Source: Leptospira broomii serovar Hurstbridge str. 5399 | GTDB taxonomy: Bacteria; Spirochaetota; Leptospiria; Leptospirales; Leptospiraceae | NCBI RefSeq assembly: GCF_000243715.2 | Contig: NZ_AHMO02000008.1 | Span: forward strand, 1,537,001-1,601,000 | Direction: 5' to 3' | DNA length: 64,000 bases | In this document: in pieces, positions 1 to 9,440 of the stretch | Layout: each line of letters opens with the position of its first letter | How positions within the stretch are numbered: the first letter of the stretch is position 1 | Notes under the pieces: model-generated | Told to the model about the DNA's origin: nothing | Seen by the model: the letters and a program-made list of their open reading frames with translations, nothing else | Databases searched by the model: none | Translations under genes and position numbers: made by a program

Positions 1-1158
1 TGGATTCGTTTCATTTTTCCTTTTTGGATCGCGTTCGTATGGGTTGCCGTTCTTGTAGGTCTTTTTTTAGGGAAAACCTGGGGCTTCGGTTTTTTCTTAT
101 TAAACTTGGGGCTTTTTGGAATTTATAGAAATATATCCTTAGAGTTGATCTCACCTTTGGCTCAGCAGGCGGAAACGTTACCCGAACTAGGGAAATTATT
201 AAGATACGTTTTAAGATCGAAAGTAGTCGGAACTTCCGGTAAGGAATTACTGAAGAATTGGACAGATGCAGAATTTATTCGATGCTGGAAAGAACTTCGG
301 AAAATCGCGGATAGAGCTTCATACTCGCAAGCGCCATTACCGCATAGTGTCTTAAATTTCCTTTTTCTATTCGATTTATGGTTTTGGAAACGATATGACA
401 AATGGTGGGAAGAGTGGGGGAAAAAAATTATCCCCGCTTTCGAAGAACTTTGCGAACTAGATTCTTTACTGCCGCTCGCTAACTTGCGATGGATCGAACC
501 TACTTTTACCTTTCCGACTATATTAAAAGAATCAGATGGGAAAAAAATAGAGGCAAAGGATTTGGTACATCCGCTGATTCACGCAGAAAAGAGAATTCCA
601 AATAATTTAGAACCTGTCGCACCGGGAGATTTGCTCCTTTTAACGGGCTCTAATATGTCCGGAAAAACGACCTACTTACGTTCGGTTGGCATTTGCGGAA
701 TTTTATCTATGGCCGGCGGGCCGGTTCCGGCTTCCTACTTTTCTACCCCTCTTTTAAAAGTTCACTCGAGTATTCGAAATGAGGATTCGGTAGATGAAGG
801 CATTTCTTTCTTTTACGCCGAAGTGAGAAGATTGGCAAAAATTCTAACCGAAGTTTCGGATTCAAAATCGGAGCATTTGGTTCTTTTGGATGAAATCCTA
901 AAGGGAACCAATTCTCGAGAAAGAACTCTAGCCTGCAAAGGGATTCTTAAAAGTCTAAAAAGCTCCCGAGTATTCGGTATCGTAACGACGCATGACCTCG
1001 AGCTAGCTAGCTTAGACGGACTTGTGCTACGCCATTTCCGAGAGGAAATTAAAGACGGCAAGATGAGTTTCGATTATCGAATTCGCCCCGGCATCGTTCA
1101 ATCTAGTAATGCCTTGGAAGTTTTAAAATTAGAAGGGCTGGATTTAGATTTCAACTAA
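1..1158 (+). CDS. MutS-like mismatch-repair-family ATPase, membrane-anchored (5' end outside window)
   Basis: The frame is open from base 1, so the gene begins upstream of the window. The first 40 or so visible residues are strongly hydrophobic (WIRFIFPFWIAFVW, then a second stretch ending LLNLGLFG), which looks like two membrane helices. The C-terminal half is a MutS-type ABC ATPase: Walker A GSNMSGKTTYLRSVG at about bases 643-687, Walker B/D-loop LVLLDEILKGTNS, and the switch histidine in VTTHDLELA. The N-terminal mismatch-recognition domain of true MutS is not visible, and the sequence before the ATPase resembles only the lever/clamp region. Seen: the ATPase motifs and hydrophobic segment. 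Inferred: a membrane-tethered MutS-related protein of unknown role, not the housekeeping repair enzyme. Confidence 0.85.
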   Translation, partial: WIRFIFPFWIAFVWVAVLVGLFLGKTWGFGFFLLNLGLFGIYRNISLELISPLAQQAETLPELGKLLRYVLRSKVVGTSGKELLKNWTDAEFIRCWKELRKIADRASYSQAPLPHSVLNFLFLFDLWFWKRYDKWWEEWGKKIIPAFEELCELDSLLPLANLRWIEPTFTFPTILKESDGKKIEAKDLVHPLIHAEKRIPNNLEPVAPGDLLLLTGSNMSGKTTYLRSVGICGILSMAGGPVPASYFSTPLLKVHSSIRNEDSVDEGISFFYAEVRRLAKILTEVSDSKSEHLVLLDEILKGTNSRERTLACKGILKSLKSSRVFGIVTTHDLELASLDGLVLRHFREEIKDGKMSFDYRIRPGIVQSSNALEVLKLEGLDLDFN

Positions 1159-1295
1159 TCCGTTTTGGAATTAAGTCTACCGACTGTGGACTAAAAATAC
1201 TAGTGTCACGATAGTCGAGATTGAACGTCGAATTTCTATAAAACTGTTTTTGGGTTGCTCCAGTCAATTAGGCCCGATCTCATATTAAATAGTCG

Positions 1296-3266
1296 ATGAA
1301 ACGTTTACCTTCGAATCTTAAATTAATAGGTGGTTACGCTCTTTTTTTTGGCATAATTCTGATCATTTACAAAGCTGCATTTTTATGGATTTATTCTTAT
1401 CGACTGCAGGGCGTAGCATTCAAGGAGATTCTCTTTGCTTTATTTGTCGGTTTGCGATTTGATTTTTCGGTAATCGGAATTCTCTTAGGAGCCTTTGCGG
1501 TGTTATCCGCAATTCCTTATTTTAATCGTTACAAATACTATGTCTTTTTTTGGGGATACACTCCGATTCTAATGAGCGTTTGGATGATTTCGCATTTAAT
1601 AGCCGATATCATTTATTTCGAGAATGCCAACAAACATATCGGCTACGAAGGGTTTGTATTTATCGGAAAAGACCTCGGAGTCATTCTTAAATCGGCTTTC
1701 GAAGAAAGCCCGATATTCATCGCCTCCGCCTTGGTTTTATTTTCAATTTTTCTGCCGTTATCGACTTATTACTTTTTGAAATATAATCCCTACCGATATG
1801 AACCGGGAAATTGGAAGAAGGAATCGATCCAGTTCGGTATTCTATTAATCATTTCGATTGTAGCCATTCGAGGCGGAATTCAAGAAACTCCTCTGAGAGC
1901 TAGCAACGCGATTGTTTCCAGCCATGCTTTTGTTAATAATATTGCGTTGAACGGTATTTTTACTTCCATAATGGATTTAAAAAGCCAATCCATTCCGAAT
2001 TATCTGGCTTTAGAAATGGAACAGGCGGTGACCGTCGTTCAGACCGAAATCAGCTATCCTGGAGCACAATTCGTCAGTAAAAAATTCCCGCTTTTGAGAA
2101 AGCAAAACCAAACGAATTTCGGGACGCCGCCCAATATAGTATTGATACTCTTAGAGAATTGGACGGGAAAATTCATCAACCCGATCTCCGACGGTAAAAT
2201 CGCAGGAAGGGAGCTCACCCCTCATTTTAATCGACTTTTAAGGGAAGGTAGATTCTACACTCGTTTCTTTGCCTCGGGCGGTAGAACCACGAACGGAATG
2301 CTATCCGTACTGACCGGTATATCCGACAGGCCGGGGCTCACAGTCGTACGAACTCACCAAGTATTGGGTAATTTTTCGGGAATCGGAAATATCTTTAAAA
2401 AACTCGGTTACGAAACGTTCTTTGTTACCGGCGGCGATTTAAGTTTTGATAATAAAGCGACATTAATACCTCATTGGGGGTTCGATACAGTCATCGGTGA
2501 AAAAGAAATAGCCCGAATGAATCGTTTTCAATTGGGAGCATGGGGATACGACGATGCGGACGTATTGCAAATACTGCATGAAAAAATTTCCGCGTCTAAA
2601 AAACCCTTCTTAGGGGTTTCTCTCACTCTTTCAACGCATTATCCGTATCGAGCTCCTGAAGGAAGATTTCGAATTTTCGACTCTTCCGTCCAAGATTTCG
2701 AATATCTAAACGTTTATCACTATGCCGATTGGGCAATTCAGGACTTTATTTCTCGGGCGAAAAAATCCGGGTACTTTAAGAATACGATTTTCATTTTCGT
2801 GGCGGACCATACGCATCATAGATATTTGGATTATTACGAAGATCGTAATATTCCTTTTTTGATCTATGCTCCGGGTAGGATTCAACCTGGCATCGATGAG
2901 CGATATGCTTCTCAATTGGATGTTATACCGACTATTTTAGGCTTAGTGGGAAAGGAAGTATACTTCTCCGCCATGGGAAGAGATTTGCTTTCTCCTAAGC
3001 ATTCTACTTCGGCGTACTTCGCTTACGGTAATTTGTTCGGTTGGATAGAAAGCGATCTTTTCTATACACATTTTGTCGATGGAAATAGAAATCTAAAATA
3101 TACCGTGAATTCGCCTCGTGTTTTTTCATCTATTTGCGATTCCAAACCTGAAATCTGCGATTCTCACTTTTTAAAGGGAAGAGCTTTCTTGAATTTGGGA
3201 CACGAACTACTAAATCAAAATTTAATATTTCCGTCCGAAGAACAGCTCAAGCAACGAGCCTTTTAA
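1296..3266 (+). CDS. LtaS-like membrane sulfatase / phosphoglycerol transferase family protein
   Basis: This is a 656-residue protein with about five hydrophobic helices in the first 190 residues, followed by an extracytoplasmic alkaline-phosphatase-superfamily (sulfatase) domain. Family motifs include NIVLILLENWTGKF (first metal ligand), GGRTTNGMLSVLTG (probable catalytic threonine) and FVADHTHH near residue 503 (Asp-His metal ligands). This arrangement is that of lipoteichoic acid synthase and phosphoglycerol/phosphoethanolamine transferases. In a diderm spirochaete the acceptor is more likely a periplasmic glycan or lipid A than teichoic acid, which is inference. It ends 10 bases before the convergent AsmA-like gene. 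The ATG at 1296 is the first start before the helices. Confidence 0.85.
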   Translation: MKRLPSNLKLIGGYALFFGIILIIYKAAFLWIYSYRLQGVAFKEILFALFVGLRFDFSVIGILLGAFAVLSAIPYFNRYKYYVFFWGYTPILMSVWMISHLIADIIYFENANKHIGYEGFVFIGKDLGVILKSAFEESPIFIASALVLFSIFLPLSTYYFLKYNPYRYEPGNWKKESIQFGILLIISIVAIRGGIQETPLRASNAIVSSHAFVNNIALNGIFTSIMDLKSQSIPNYLALEMEQAVTVVQTEISYPGAQFVSKKFPLLRKQNQTNFGTPPNIVLILLENWTGKFINPISDGKIAGRELTPHFNRLLREGRFYTRFFASGGRTTNGMLSVLTGISDRPGLTVVRTHQVLGNFSGIGNIFKKLGYETFFVTGGDLSFDNKATLIPHWGFDTVIGEKEIARMNRFQLGAWGYDDADVLQILHEKISASKKPFLGVSLTLSTHYPYRAPEGRFRIFDSSVQDFEYLNVYHYADWAIQDFISRAKKSGYFKNTIFIFVADHTHHRYLDYYEDRNIPFLIYAPGRIQPGIDERYASQLDVIPTILGLVGKEVYFSAMGRDLLSPKHSTSAYFAYGNLFGWIESDLFYTHFVDGNRNLKYTVNSPRVFSSICDSKPEICDSHFLKGRAFLNLGHELLNQNLIFPSEEQLKQRAF

Positions 3267-3276
3267 AGGAAAGGGA

Positions 3277-5331
3277 CTATTTGCCTTTCGGCTTTTTCGA
3301 AGTATCGTCGTCGGAACCGCCAAATAAACCGTTAACTCCGTCCCACAAATCGCGAACGTATTCTCCGATTACGGAGCCCGCAACGCCTCCGCCATATGGA
3401 CCGCCCAAAGGTAGAAGATAGGGACCAAGTAAGATAGAACCTGCATAGACTGAACCCAGCCAAATAGGGTCTATATAAGGAATCCCTTTTCCGAAAATTC
3501 CTTTGTAGAGAATCGGTATTTTCGCCGCCTGACCCACTAGCTTACCGCCTAAGCGAAGATAAAGGATCATATCGATTCGTTTATCAAAACCCAAATTTCC
3601 GTTTCCATCAACTTCCATTCCGCTTCCTTCGATAGACAAGTTGGGGAAGAAAAGTCGATTATTTCTGACTCTTAAATCGGACTTCAAATCGGAAAACTGG
3701 AATTTTCTTCCGTCGACGCCCTTAAAGCTGATGATTTTTCCAAGAGTATTAAGTACGGGGATCATGAAATTTGCGTATCCTATCAATTCGCCGTTTCTGA
3801 TTTCTAAATTCCCGGACCCGACCATATTAGCAAAAAGTTCGGTTACAGTGTCTCTAGATCGATCGCGGATCGATGTTTCGAGAAAAAATCTGCTGTAAAG
3901 TTCACCGCTAATAATTCTCTCGGAAAGGTAAGGTAATAAGATCCTATCCGATTGGAGTCGAAACGCTTCGCCTTCTACTTCAATCTTAGGCACAAATGGA
4001 AAGATCTTTGCCTTCCCTACAATTTCACCATTGTATATAAATGCGTGAAAGCTTGGGACGGCAATCATGGGGTAAACGTATTTAGCTTCCCCTTTTACGG
4101 ATAAAAATCTATGCTTGAACGCGAAGAGATTGTTCAATTCGGCGTTGAAATAAAAAATTCCGGGAGGGGATTTAGGATCGAATAGATCGTCTCGAACTTG
4201 AAATAATTTACAAAGCTTTATAAGATTATGATAGTCTGCATAATCGCTATGAATATCGAATTGACCGACCGTTCGATTTTTCCAATTTACGCTACCTGTT
4301 CCGGTGACTTTTGCCACCCCTTCCCATAATGCATCCACGAAAGATAAGGAAATTTTGCGTCCAAAAGGATCTAGATCGAAATCTACGTCCGCTTTGATTT
4401 TTCCGAAAGGGGCGCCGCCTTTGTAAGCAAGATCCTTAACCAAGGATCGAACCTTAAAACGGATCGAGGAATTTTCGTCTTTAGAAGCTTCGATTCTTCC
4501 CGTGATCGTAGTTTTTGACAAATCCGCCGAAGGAAAAATGAAGAATAAATCTCTGAGTAAGGAAAGGGAAAGTTCTTCTAGATTTAAAACTACTTTGAAT
4601 TGAAGTTTGTCCCAGTCAGTCGTCGATTTCTCGAGTGCGGCGGTTATTTGTAAATCGATCGGTTGTTCATCTATCTTTCCTTTAAATAAAAACTGCAACT
4701 CGGTTCCATAAAAGGAAACGGAACTTCTCGATCTATAAAAATATACTCTGTATTCGCGATTATGAGAATCTTCTTTGTATTCTAACGTAAAATTATTTAT
4801 TTCAATGTTCTTTAATCCGATCCCGACGAAATTTTTCGCAGATAGGCCTAAGTTTGTCGTCAAATTTTCGGGAATAAGTTTTACGCTGGATCGTTGATCC
4901 AGATTTCGATCGCCCTCTTTCAGATACTCTAGTAAGTCGAAAGAACCATCTTTTCGCCTTTCTAAAAAAAGGGAACCGCCTTCTACAGAAATGTCTCTTA
5001 ATTCTATCACCCCGCGAAGTAAGCCGAACCAGGAAATATCCAAATCGATTCGATTACTTACGGCTAAAAGAACATTATTCTTTTTTATGGAAACATGATT
5101 TAGTTCTATACCAGGAAAGGGTAAAATTATTAAATCAGAATCCGCGACTTCGATATTCAATCCTGTGGCTTGGCTGATTTGATTTAATAAAAATTCCTTA
5201 TAAAACTCTTTTCTCTGCAAAAAAGGAAAGTAAACTAGAACTAAAAATAAAATTACTATAAGCGAGATACAGAAAAGAATCCTTATTTTTTTCTTTTCAA
5301 GATAATCGGAAACGACATCCCAGGAGCGCAT
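3277..5331 (-). CDS. AsmA-like outer-membrane assembly/lipid transport protein
   Basis: I chose the ATG at 5331 (MRSWDVVSDYLEKKK) because it follows the TGA of the upstream ATPase gene by one base; the longer frame overlaps that gene. The 684-residue product has one N-terminal membrane helix (about residues 18-38) and a long beta-rich periplasmic body. The AsmA-type C-terminal region is recognisable around FKGVDGRKFQFSDLKSDL and RIDMILYLRLGGKLVGQ. AsmA-family proteins are repeat-beta-groove proteins that carry phospholipid between the membranes. It is the last gene of the transporter operon. The tail after the AsmA domain is rich in Gly, Pro and Asp and ends SKKPKGK. The specific function is unknown. 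Confidence 0.8.
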   Translation of the reverse strand: MRSWDVVSDYLEKKKIRILFCISLIVILFLVLVYFPFLQRKEFYKEFLLNQISQATGLNIEVADSDLIILPFPGIELNHVSIKKNNVLLAVSNRIDLDISWFGLLRGVIELRDISVEGGSLFLERRKDGSFDLLEYLKEGDRNLDQRSSVKLIPENLTTNLGLSAKNFVGIGLKNIEINNFTLEYKEDSHNREYRVYFYRSRSSVSFYGTELQFLFKGKIDEQPIDLQITAALEKSTTDWDKLQFKVVLNLEELSLSLLRDLFFIFPSADLSKTTITGRIEASKDENSSIRFKVRSLVKDLAYKGGAPFGKIKADVDFDLDPFGRKISLSFVDALWEGVAKVTGTGSVNWKNRTVGQFDIHSDYADYHNLIKLCKLFQVRDDLFDPKSPPGIFYFNAELNNLFAFKHRFLSVKGEAKYVYPMIAVPSFHAFIYNGEIVGKAKIFPFVPKIEVEGEAFRLQSDRILLPYLSERIISGELYSRFFLETSIRDRSRDTVTELFANMVGSGNLEIRNGELIGYANFMIPVLNTLGKIISFKGVDGRKFQFSDLKSDLRVRNNRLFFPNLSIEGSGMEVDGNGNLGFDKRIDMILYLRLGGKLVGQAAKIPILYKGIFGKGIPYIDPIWLGSVYAGSILLGPYLLPLGGPYGGGVAGSVIGEYVRDLWDGVNGLFGGSDDDTSKKPKGK

Positions 5332-5332
5332 C

Positions 5333-6298
5333 TCATTTCTCCAACGGAAAATGACATAGAGTTTTATGATCCTGCGTAAGCGTTTTCCACTCGGGAGTTT
5401 GTTCGCCGCAAACCGGCTGGGCAATAGGGCACCTAGTATGAAAATGACAACCTTTCGGTTTATTCAAAATGCTCGGGACTTCGCCTTTGAGAGGGATTTT
5501 CTTTGTCTTCCTATTTTCGATGTCGAAGATTGATCCGAACAGCGCCTTTGTATAAGGGTGCGATGGGATATCGAAAACCTTATTTGTCGGCCCTGTTTCT
5601 ACAATTCGGCCCAAATACATGACTGCAATTCGATCCGATATTGCCCGAACGATTCCGAGATCGTGTGAGATAAATAGGTAGGATAATCCAAAATCCTTTT
5701 TTAGCTCTTGGAGAAGCAGCAAGACTTGGGCCTGGGTGGAAACATCCAGCGCAGAAACTGCTTCATCTAAAACAATGAACTCCGGTTTTAAAACGAGTGC
5801 CCGCGCGATGGCAATTCTCTGTCTTTGCCCGCCGGAAAATTCGTGCGGATATCGATATAAAATATCAGTAGGGAGACCAACATTCTCCAAAATTGTCCGA
5901 GCCGACTCTTCGATCGATTCATCGCTTCTTTTTTCATGAAGAAGCAATCCTTCGGTTAATATTTCCTTAATGTTCATTCTTGGATTGAGGGAGGAATAAG
6001 GGTCTTGAAATACGATCTGAATCTTTTTTCGAAAGGGCAGGAATTCCTTGTCAGACAGGGTAAGAATGTCTTTGCCCTTATAGGAAATTCCCCCTCCGTC
6101 AGGTTTTAATAATTTAAGTATCGCTCGACCGAGAGTAGATTTTCCGCAACCGGACTCTCCCACTAATCCTAGAGTTTCTCCGTCCAGGAGAGAGAGACTG
6201 ACGTTCTCGACCGCAAGTAATTTGGCCTTCTTTCTTCCAAAAAAGGTCTCCTTTCCGAAACCTACCGTTAAATCGCTTATTTCTAATAAAGAATTCAT
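5333..6298 (-). CDS. Peptide ABC transporter ATP-binding protein (OppF/DppF type; C-terminal half of YejF)
   Basis: This 321-residue ABC ATPase has Walker [13 protein letters not shown], signature [15 protein letters not shown], Walker [15 protein letters not shown] and the switch histidine in LFISHDLG. The C-terminal oligopeptide-transporter extension carries the cysteine cluster [14 protein letters not shown] that is typical of OppF/DppF. It overlaps the preceding OppD-type gene by four bases (ATGA), so the two ATPases are translationally coupled and probably form the heterodimeric motor of the YejB/YejE-type permease encoded upstream. In E. coli the corresponding YejF is one fused polypeptide; here the two halves are separate genes. 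Confidence 0.93.
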   Translation of the reverse strand: MNSLLEISDLTVGFGKETFFGRKKAKLLAVENVSLSLLDGETLGLVGESGCGKSTLGRAILKLLKPDGGGISYKGKDILTLSDKEFLPFRKKIQIVFQDPYSSLNPRMNIKEILTEGLLLHEKRSDESIEESARTILENVGLPTDILYRYPHEFSGGQRQRIAIARALVLKPEFIVLDEAVSALDVSTQAQVLLLLQELKKDFGLSYLFISHDLGIVRAISDRIAVMYLGRIVETGPTNKVFDIPSHPYTKALFGSIFDIENRKTKKIPLKGEVPSILNKPKGCHFHTRCPIAQPVCGEQTPEWKTLTQDHKTLCHFPLEK

Positions 6299-7290
6299 AT
6301 CGTTCCCCCTCTATCGGAAACGAGAAAACAGGAAGATAGATGCTCGGGATGATTTGTCGGATAAAGCTCGGGCTTTGATTCACGGCACCGCTGAAAGGCC
6401 GAGCGGCAGCGGTTTTGATAATGACACCCTGGAGGATAGGAACCGGGCGAAGGAACTCTACCTTCGATCGTTTTAAAAGCGCCTGTCGTAATAAATCGAG
6501 ACGGGAGGGAGTTTAATAAATCCTGAGTATAAGGATGAGAGGGAAATTCAATAATCGAATCGGTTTCGCCGATTTCGGAGACGTTACCCGCATATAATAC
6601 GCAAATCTTGTCCGCGATATGACTTACCAATCCAAAATCGTGAGATATGAATAGGACTGAAAGGCCGAACTCTCCCTTTAATTTTAGTAATAATTCCACA
6701 AGCTGCGCCTGCACAGTGACGTCGAGTGCGGACGTAGGCTCGTCCGCGATGAGCAGCTTAGGATCGCACATCAATGCCATCGCAATACTTACCCTTTGTA
6801 AAATTCCGCCGCTAAGCTGATGGGGATAAGATTCCATTCTCATCTTAATATCCGTGATTCCGACAGAAGAAAGTAAATACTCGGCTTTTTGCTCCGCCTC
6901 CTTTCTGGAGCCGACGGAGTGAATTATATAACCCTCGGTCATTTGGTCTTTTATCTTCTGCAACGGATCCAAAGAAGAGAAGGGTTCTTGGAACACATAC
7001 GCGATGTCCTTACCTCGGATTTTTTCGAGCTTCTTAGAAGGAAGAGTTAATAAATTTTGGCTTTCAAACAATATCTCTCCTCCGGCGACTCGAAATAGAT
7101 CTAAGGGAAGAAGTTTCGTCAGCGCCAGAGAGCAAATCGATTTTCCGCAGCCGGATTCTCCGACAAGCGCTAGAACTTTTCCCTTTTCCAATTGGAAGGA
7201 AAGATTTTGCAATAGAGGAACGTAGCCGATTTCGGTTCTAAGATCCAAACTTAGATTAGAAACGGATAGAATGATATTGTTCAAGTTCAT
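6295..7290 (-). CDS. Peptide ABC transporter ATP-binding protein (OppD/DppD type; N-terminal half of YejF)
   Basis: This 331-residue ABC ATPase has Walker [15 protein letters not shown], signature [15 protein letters not shown], Walker [15 protein letters not shown] and the switch histidine in LFISHDFG. The signature helix reads LSGGILQR rather than LSGGMRQR, a mild departure from the family. The C-terminal region contains [14 protein letters not shown], the Opp-type cysteine cluster. It overlaps the permease gene before it and the second ATPase after it by four bases each, so the transporter is encoded as one coupled unit. The substrate is probably short peptides, from family knowledge only. 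Confidence 0.92.
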   Translation of the reverse strand: MNLNNIILSVSNLSLDLRTEIGYVPLLQNLSFQLEKGKVLALVGESGCGKSICSLALTKLLPLDLFRVAGGEILFESQNLLTLPSKKLEKIRGKDIAYVFQEPFSSLDPLQKIKDQMTEGYIIHSVGSRKEAEQKAEYLLSSVGITDIKMRMESYPHQLSGGILQRVSIAMALMCDPKLLIADEPTSALDVTVQAQLVELLLKLKGEFGLSVLFISHDFGLVSHIADKICVLYAGNVSEIGETDSIIEFPSHPYTQDLLNSLPSRFITTGAFKTIEGRVPSPGSYPPGCHYQNRCRSAFQRCRESKPELYPTNHPEHLSSCFLVSDRGGTI

Positions 7291-8324
7291 TCGTATGACG
7301 TCCTTTCCTTGGCATCGAAGGAGTCTCTAAGACCTTCACCGACGAACGATGTGAGTAAAATCGTTAAAGCCAGTGCAAGTGACGGAAACGTAATTAGCCA
7401 CCAGGCGCGTAGGTTCTCCCTACCTTGTCCGATCATTTCTCCCCAGGAAGGATTCGGCGCGGGAATTCCGTATCCAAGGAAGTCTAAGGCGCTTAAGATG
7501 CCGACCGCTCCTATCAGTGTAAAAGGTAAAAAGGTGACAAGAGGGGTAATTGCGTTCGGAAGAATATGGTTTTTCATAATTTTCCAAGGACTTGCTCCTA
7601 AGGCACGCGCAGCGTCGACGTACGTCTGCGTTTTGAGTTTGTAAAATTCACCTCGCATATAAGCGCTGATTCCGATCCAACTCAATGCGGCGTAGGTAAT
7701 CAATAATACTAAAAACCCTCGTCCAAAAAAGGATCCCATGATTAAGATTAAATAAAGGAATGGAATTGCGGATAAGATTTCTATGATTCTTTGAAGAATG
7801 ATATCGGTTCTCTTTCCGAAATATCCTTGGATCCCGCCGATTACTGTCCCTAAAAGTAGTTCCATTACTACGAGCACTAACCCGAAGCTCATCGAGTTTC
7901 TATAGGCATAGAAAATTCTTGTAAAGACGTCTCGGCCTCGATCGTCGGTTCCTAACCAATGTTTTTTTCCCGGCGAGGAAGGGGGCGCGTCGTCAACTTC
8001 CAAATTTTCGAGATTATCTTCGTTATAGCCGTACGGAACAGGCGGAAACAAAACCCAGTTATTGTTATGTTCGAAAGCTTCGCTTTTCGCCAGCTTCTTA
8101 TAATTAGGGGCGGTTAAATTACTTCCCCCGAATGTCTGGTCGGTATAAAATTCGAAAATCGGAAAATAAATTTTTCCCGAATATGATACGATCCAAGGTT
8201 GATTATTCGCTAATAAGGGAGCGAATAAAGAAAGCCCATAGGAGAGTAAAAGAATCCACAGAGAAATCCAAGCCCTTGGATTGGATTTGAATTTCTTAAA
8301 TCGTCTTTGTAAAAGGGGACTCAT
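7287..8324 (-). CDS. yejE: Peptide ABC transporter permease, YejE-like
   Basis: I chose the ATG at 8324 ([12 protein letters not shown]) because it overlaps the TGA of the upstream permease gene as ATGA; a longer frame would run 42 bases into that gene. The 345-residue product has an N-terminal helix, a periplasmic insert with [15 protein letters not shown] and [15 protein letters not shown], and the C-terminal permease core with the ATPase-coupling EAA loop [19 protein letters not shown]. The insert and the [19 protein letters not shown] helix match E. coli YejE (microcin C/peptide importer) better than OppC. It should pair with the YejB-like permease. Confidence 0.88.
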   Translation of the reverse strand: MSPLLQRRFKKFKSNPRAWISLWILLLSYGLSLFAPLLANNQPWIVSYSGKIYFPIFEFYTDQTFGGSNLTAPNYKKLAKSEAFEHNNNWVLFPPVPYGYNEDNLENLEVDDAPPSSPGKKHWLGTDDRGRDVFTRIFYAYRNSMSFGLVLVVMELLLGTVIGGIQGYFGKRTDIILQRIIEILSAIPFLYLILIMGSFFGRGFLVLLITYAALSWIGISAYMRGEFYKLKTQTYVDAARALGASPWKIMKNHILPNAITPLVTFLPFTLIGAVGILSALDFLGYGIPAPNPSWGEMIGQGRENLRAWWLITFPSLALALTILLTSFVGEGLRDSFDAKERTSYE

Positions 8325-9343
8325 GCTTCGAAATTGATCCTTGGATCGATCCAAATATAACAAATGTCGGAAAGAATATTACCGAATAAGGCGAGTAAAC
8401 TTTGGATTAATAACAACCCCATCATTAAGTCGGTGTCTCTTTCGGTGACGGCCTGAAAACTCAAAAGTCCCATCCCGTCTATATTAAATACTAACTCTAT
8501 AATTAAAGATCCGGCCAAGACTAAACTGATATTCGAGCCGAAACCGGTAGCGATCGGAATCAAACTATTTCGAAAGGCATGTCTAAAGACCGCGTCCTTA
8601 AAGGACATGCCTTTAGCGATCGCGGTCCGTACGTACTCTTTCGATATTTGATCCAGTAGAGAATTTTTCATTAATAAAGTTAGAACTGCGAATGAGCCGG
8701 AAACATAACAAAGAACGGGAAGAAACATGTGTTCCAATCGATCTTGAATTCGATCAAAAAATCCTAGAGATTCGTATTCGTCCGAAACTTCGTGACCTAA
8801 TGGAAACCAGGAAAAAACTTCGCCCGAAGCAAACACATAAAGTAAAAGCATGGCTAGCGCAAAAACCGGAATCGAATATGCCAATAAAATCAAGATGCTT
8901 GTCGCTGCATCGAATGCCTCTCCGCTACGAAGTGCTTTTGCGATTCCTAACGGAATGCAAATCAGGTAGGATAGAAAAAAACCTGAAAGTCCGAACGTTA
9001 AAGACACCGGAATTTTTTCGGAAATAAGTTCTGAAACGGGCCTTGAGTGTAGACGCGAATCTCCTAGGTCGAGGCTGATAATATCTTTTAACCAGAAAAG
9101 ATATGCGATAGGAATCGGTTTATCTAGGTGAAGACGCTTTCTTAGAATCTCGATTTCTTCCTGACTAATCTGGTTCGCTTGTGCGCCTTGCAAGCTAGCG
9201 TAGCCTCTAATTTTAGCGATTTCCGTTTCAAGAGGCCCGCCGGGCGCGAGATGAGAAAGAATAAAGACGAGAAAGGTAATCCCTAACAAAGTCGGAAGAA
9301 TCAAAAACAATCTTTTTAGAAAATAATTTCCCATACCGGTCAT
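8321..9343 (-). CDS. yejB: Peptide ABC transporter permease, YejB-like
   Basis: This 340-residue inner-membrane permease starts [20 protein letters not shown]. The DppB/OppB-type core includes [15 protein letters not shown], the EAA coupling loop [21 protein letters not shown] and the C-terminal [18 protein letters not shown], which closely follows the end of E. coli YejB. Either ATG (9343 or 9334) could be used; neither has a convincing Shine-Dalgarno sequence. It is the first gene of the operon yejB-yejE-ATPase-ATPase-asmA-like. No periplasmic peptide-binding protein (YejA) lies beside it in this window, so the binding protein must be encoded elsewhere or be shared. Confidence 0.9.
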   Translation of the reverse strand: MTGMGNYFLKRLFLILPTLLGITFLVFILSHLAPGGPLETEIAKIRGYASLQGAQANQISQEEIEILRKRLHLDKPIPIAYLFWLKDIISLDLGDSRLHSRPVSELISEKIPVSLTFGLSGFFLSYLICIPLGIAKALRSGEAFDAATSILILLAYSIPVFALAMLLLYVFASGEVFSWFPLGHEVSDEYESLGFFDRIQDRLEHMFLPVLCYVSGSFAVLTLLMKNSLLDQISKEYVRTAIAKGMSFKDAVFRHAFRNSLIPIATGFGSNISLVLAGSLIIELVFNIDGMGLLSFQAVTERDTDLMMGLLLIQSLLALFGNILSDICYIWIDPRINFEA

Positions 9344-9378
9344 CTAGATGAGTTAACAATCTTATCTTCAAGCATCGA

Positions 9379-9397
9379 ACTATTTTTCAAAAATAGT
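9379..9397. repeat. Small perfect inverted repeat between two minus-strand genes
   Basis: ACTATTTTT, one C, AAAAATAGT: nine paired bases around a one-base centre. It lies between the lipocalin-like gene and yejB. It is too AT-rich and too tightly closed to be a clear terminator, and could be a weak terminator or a binding palindrome. Confidence 0.35.
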
Positions 9398-9440
9398 CGC
9401 ATGGAATAAAGATTTTTTCGACCGGTTTTGGTTACTTTCG

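Noticed and set aside
9379..9397. A strong terminator before yejB
   Set aside because: The repeat has almost no loop and only two G/C pairs, so it is listed only as a weak inverted repeat.
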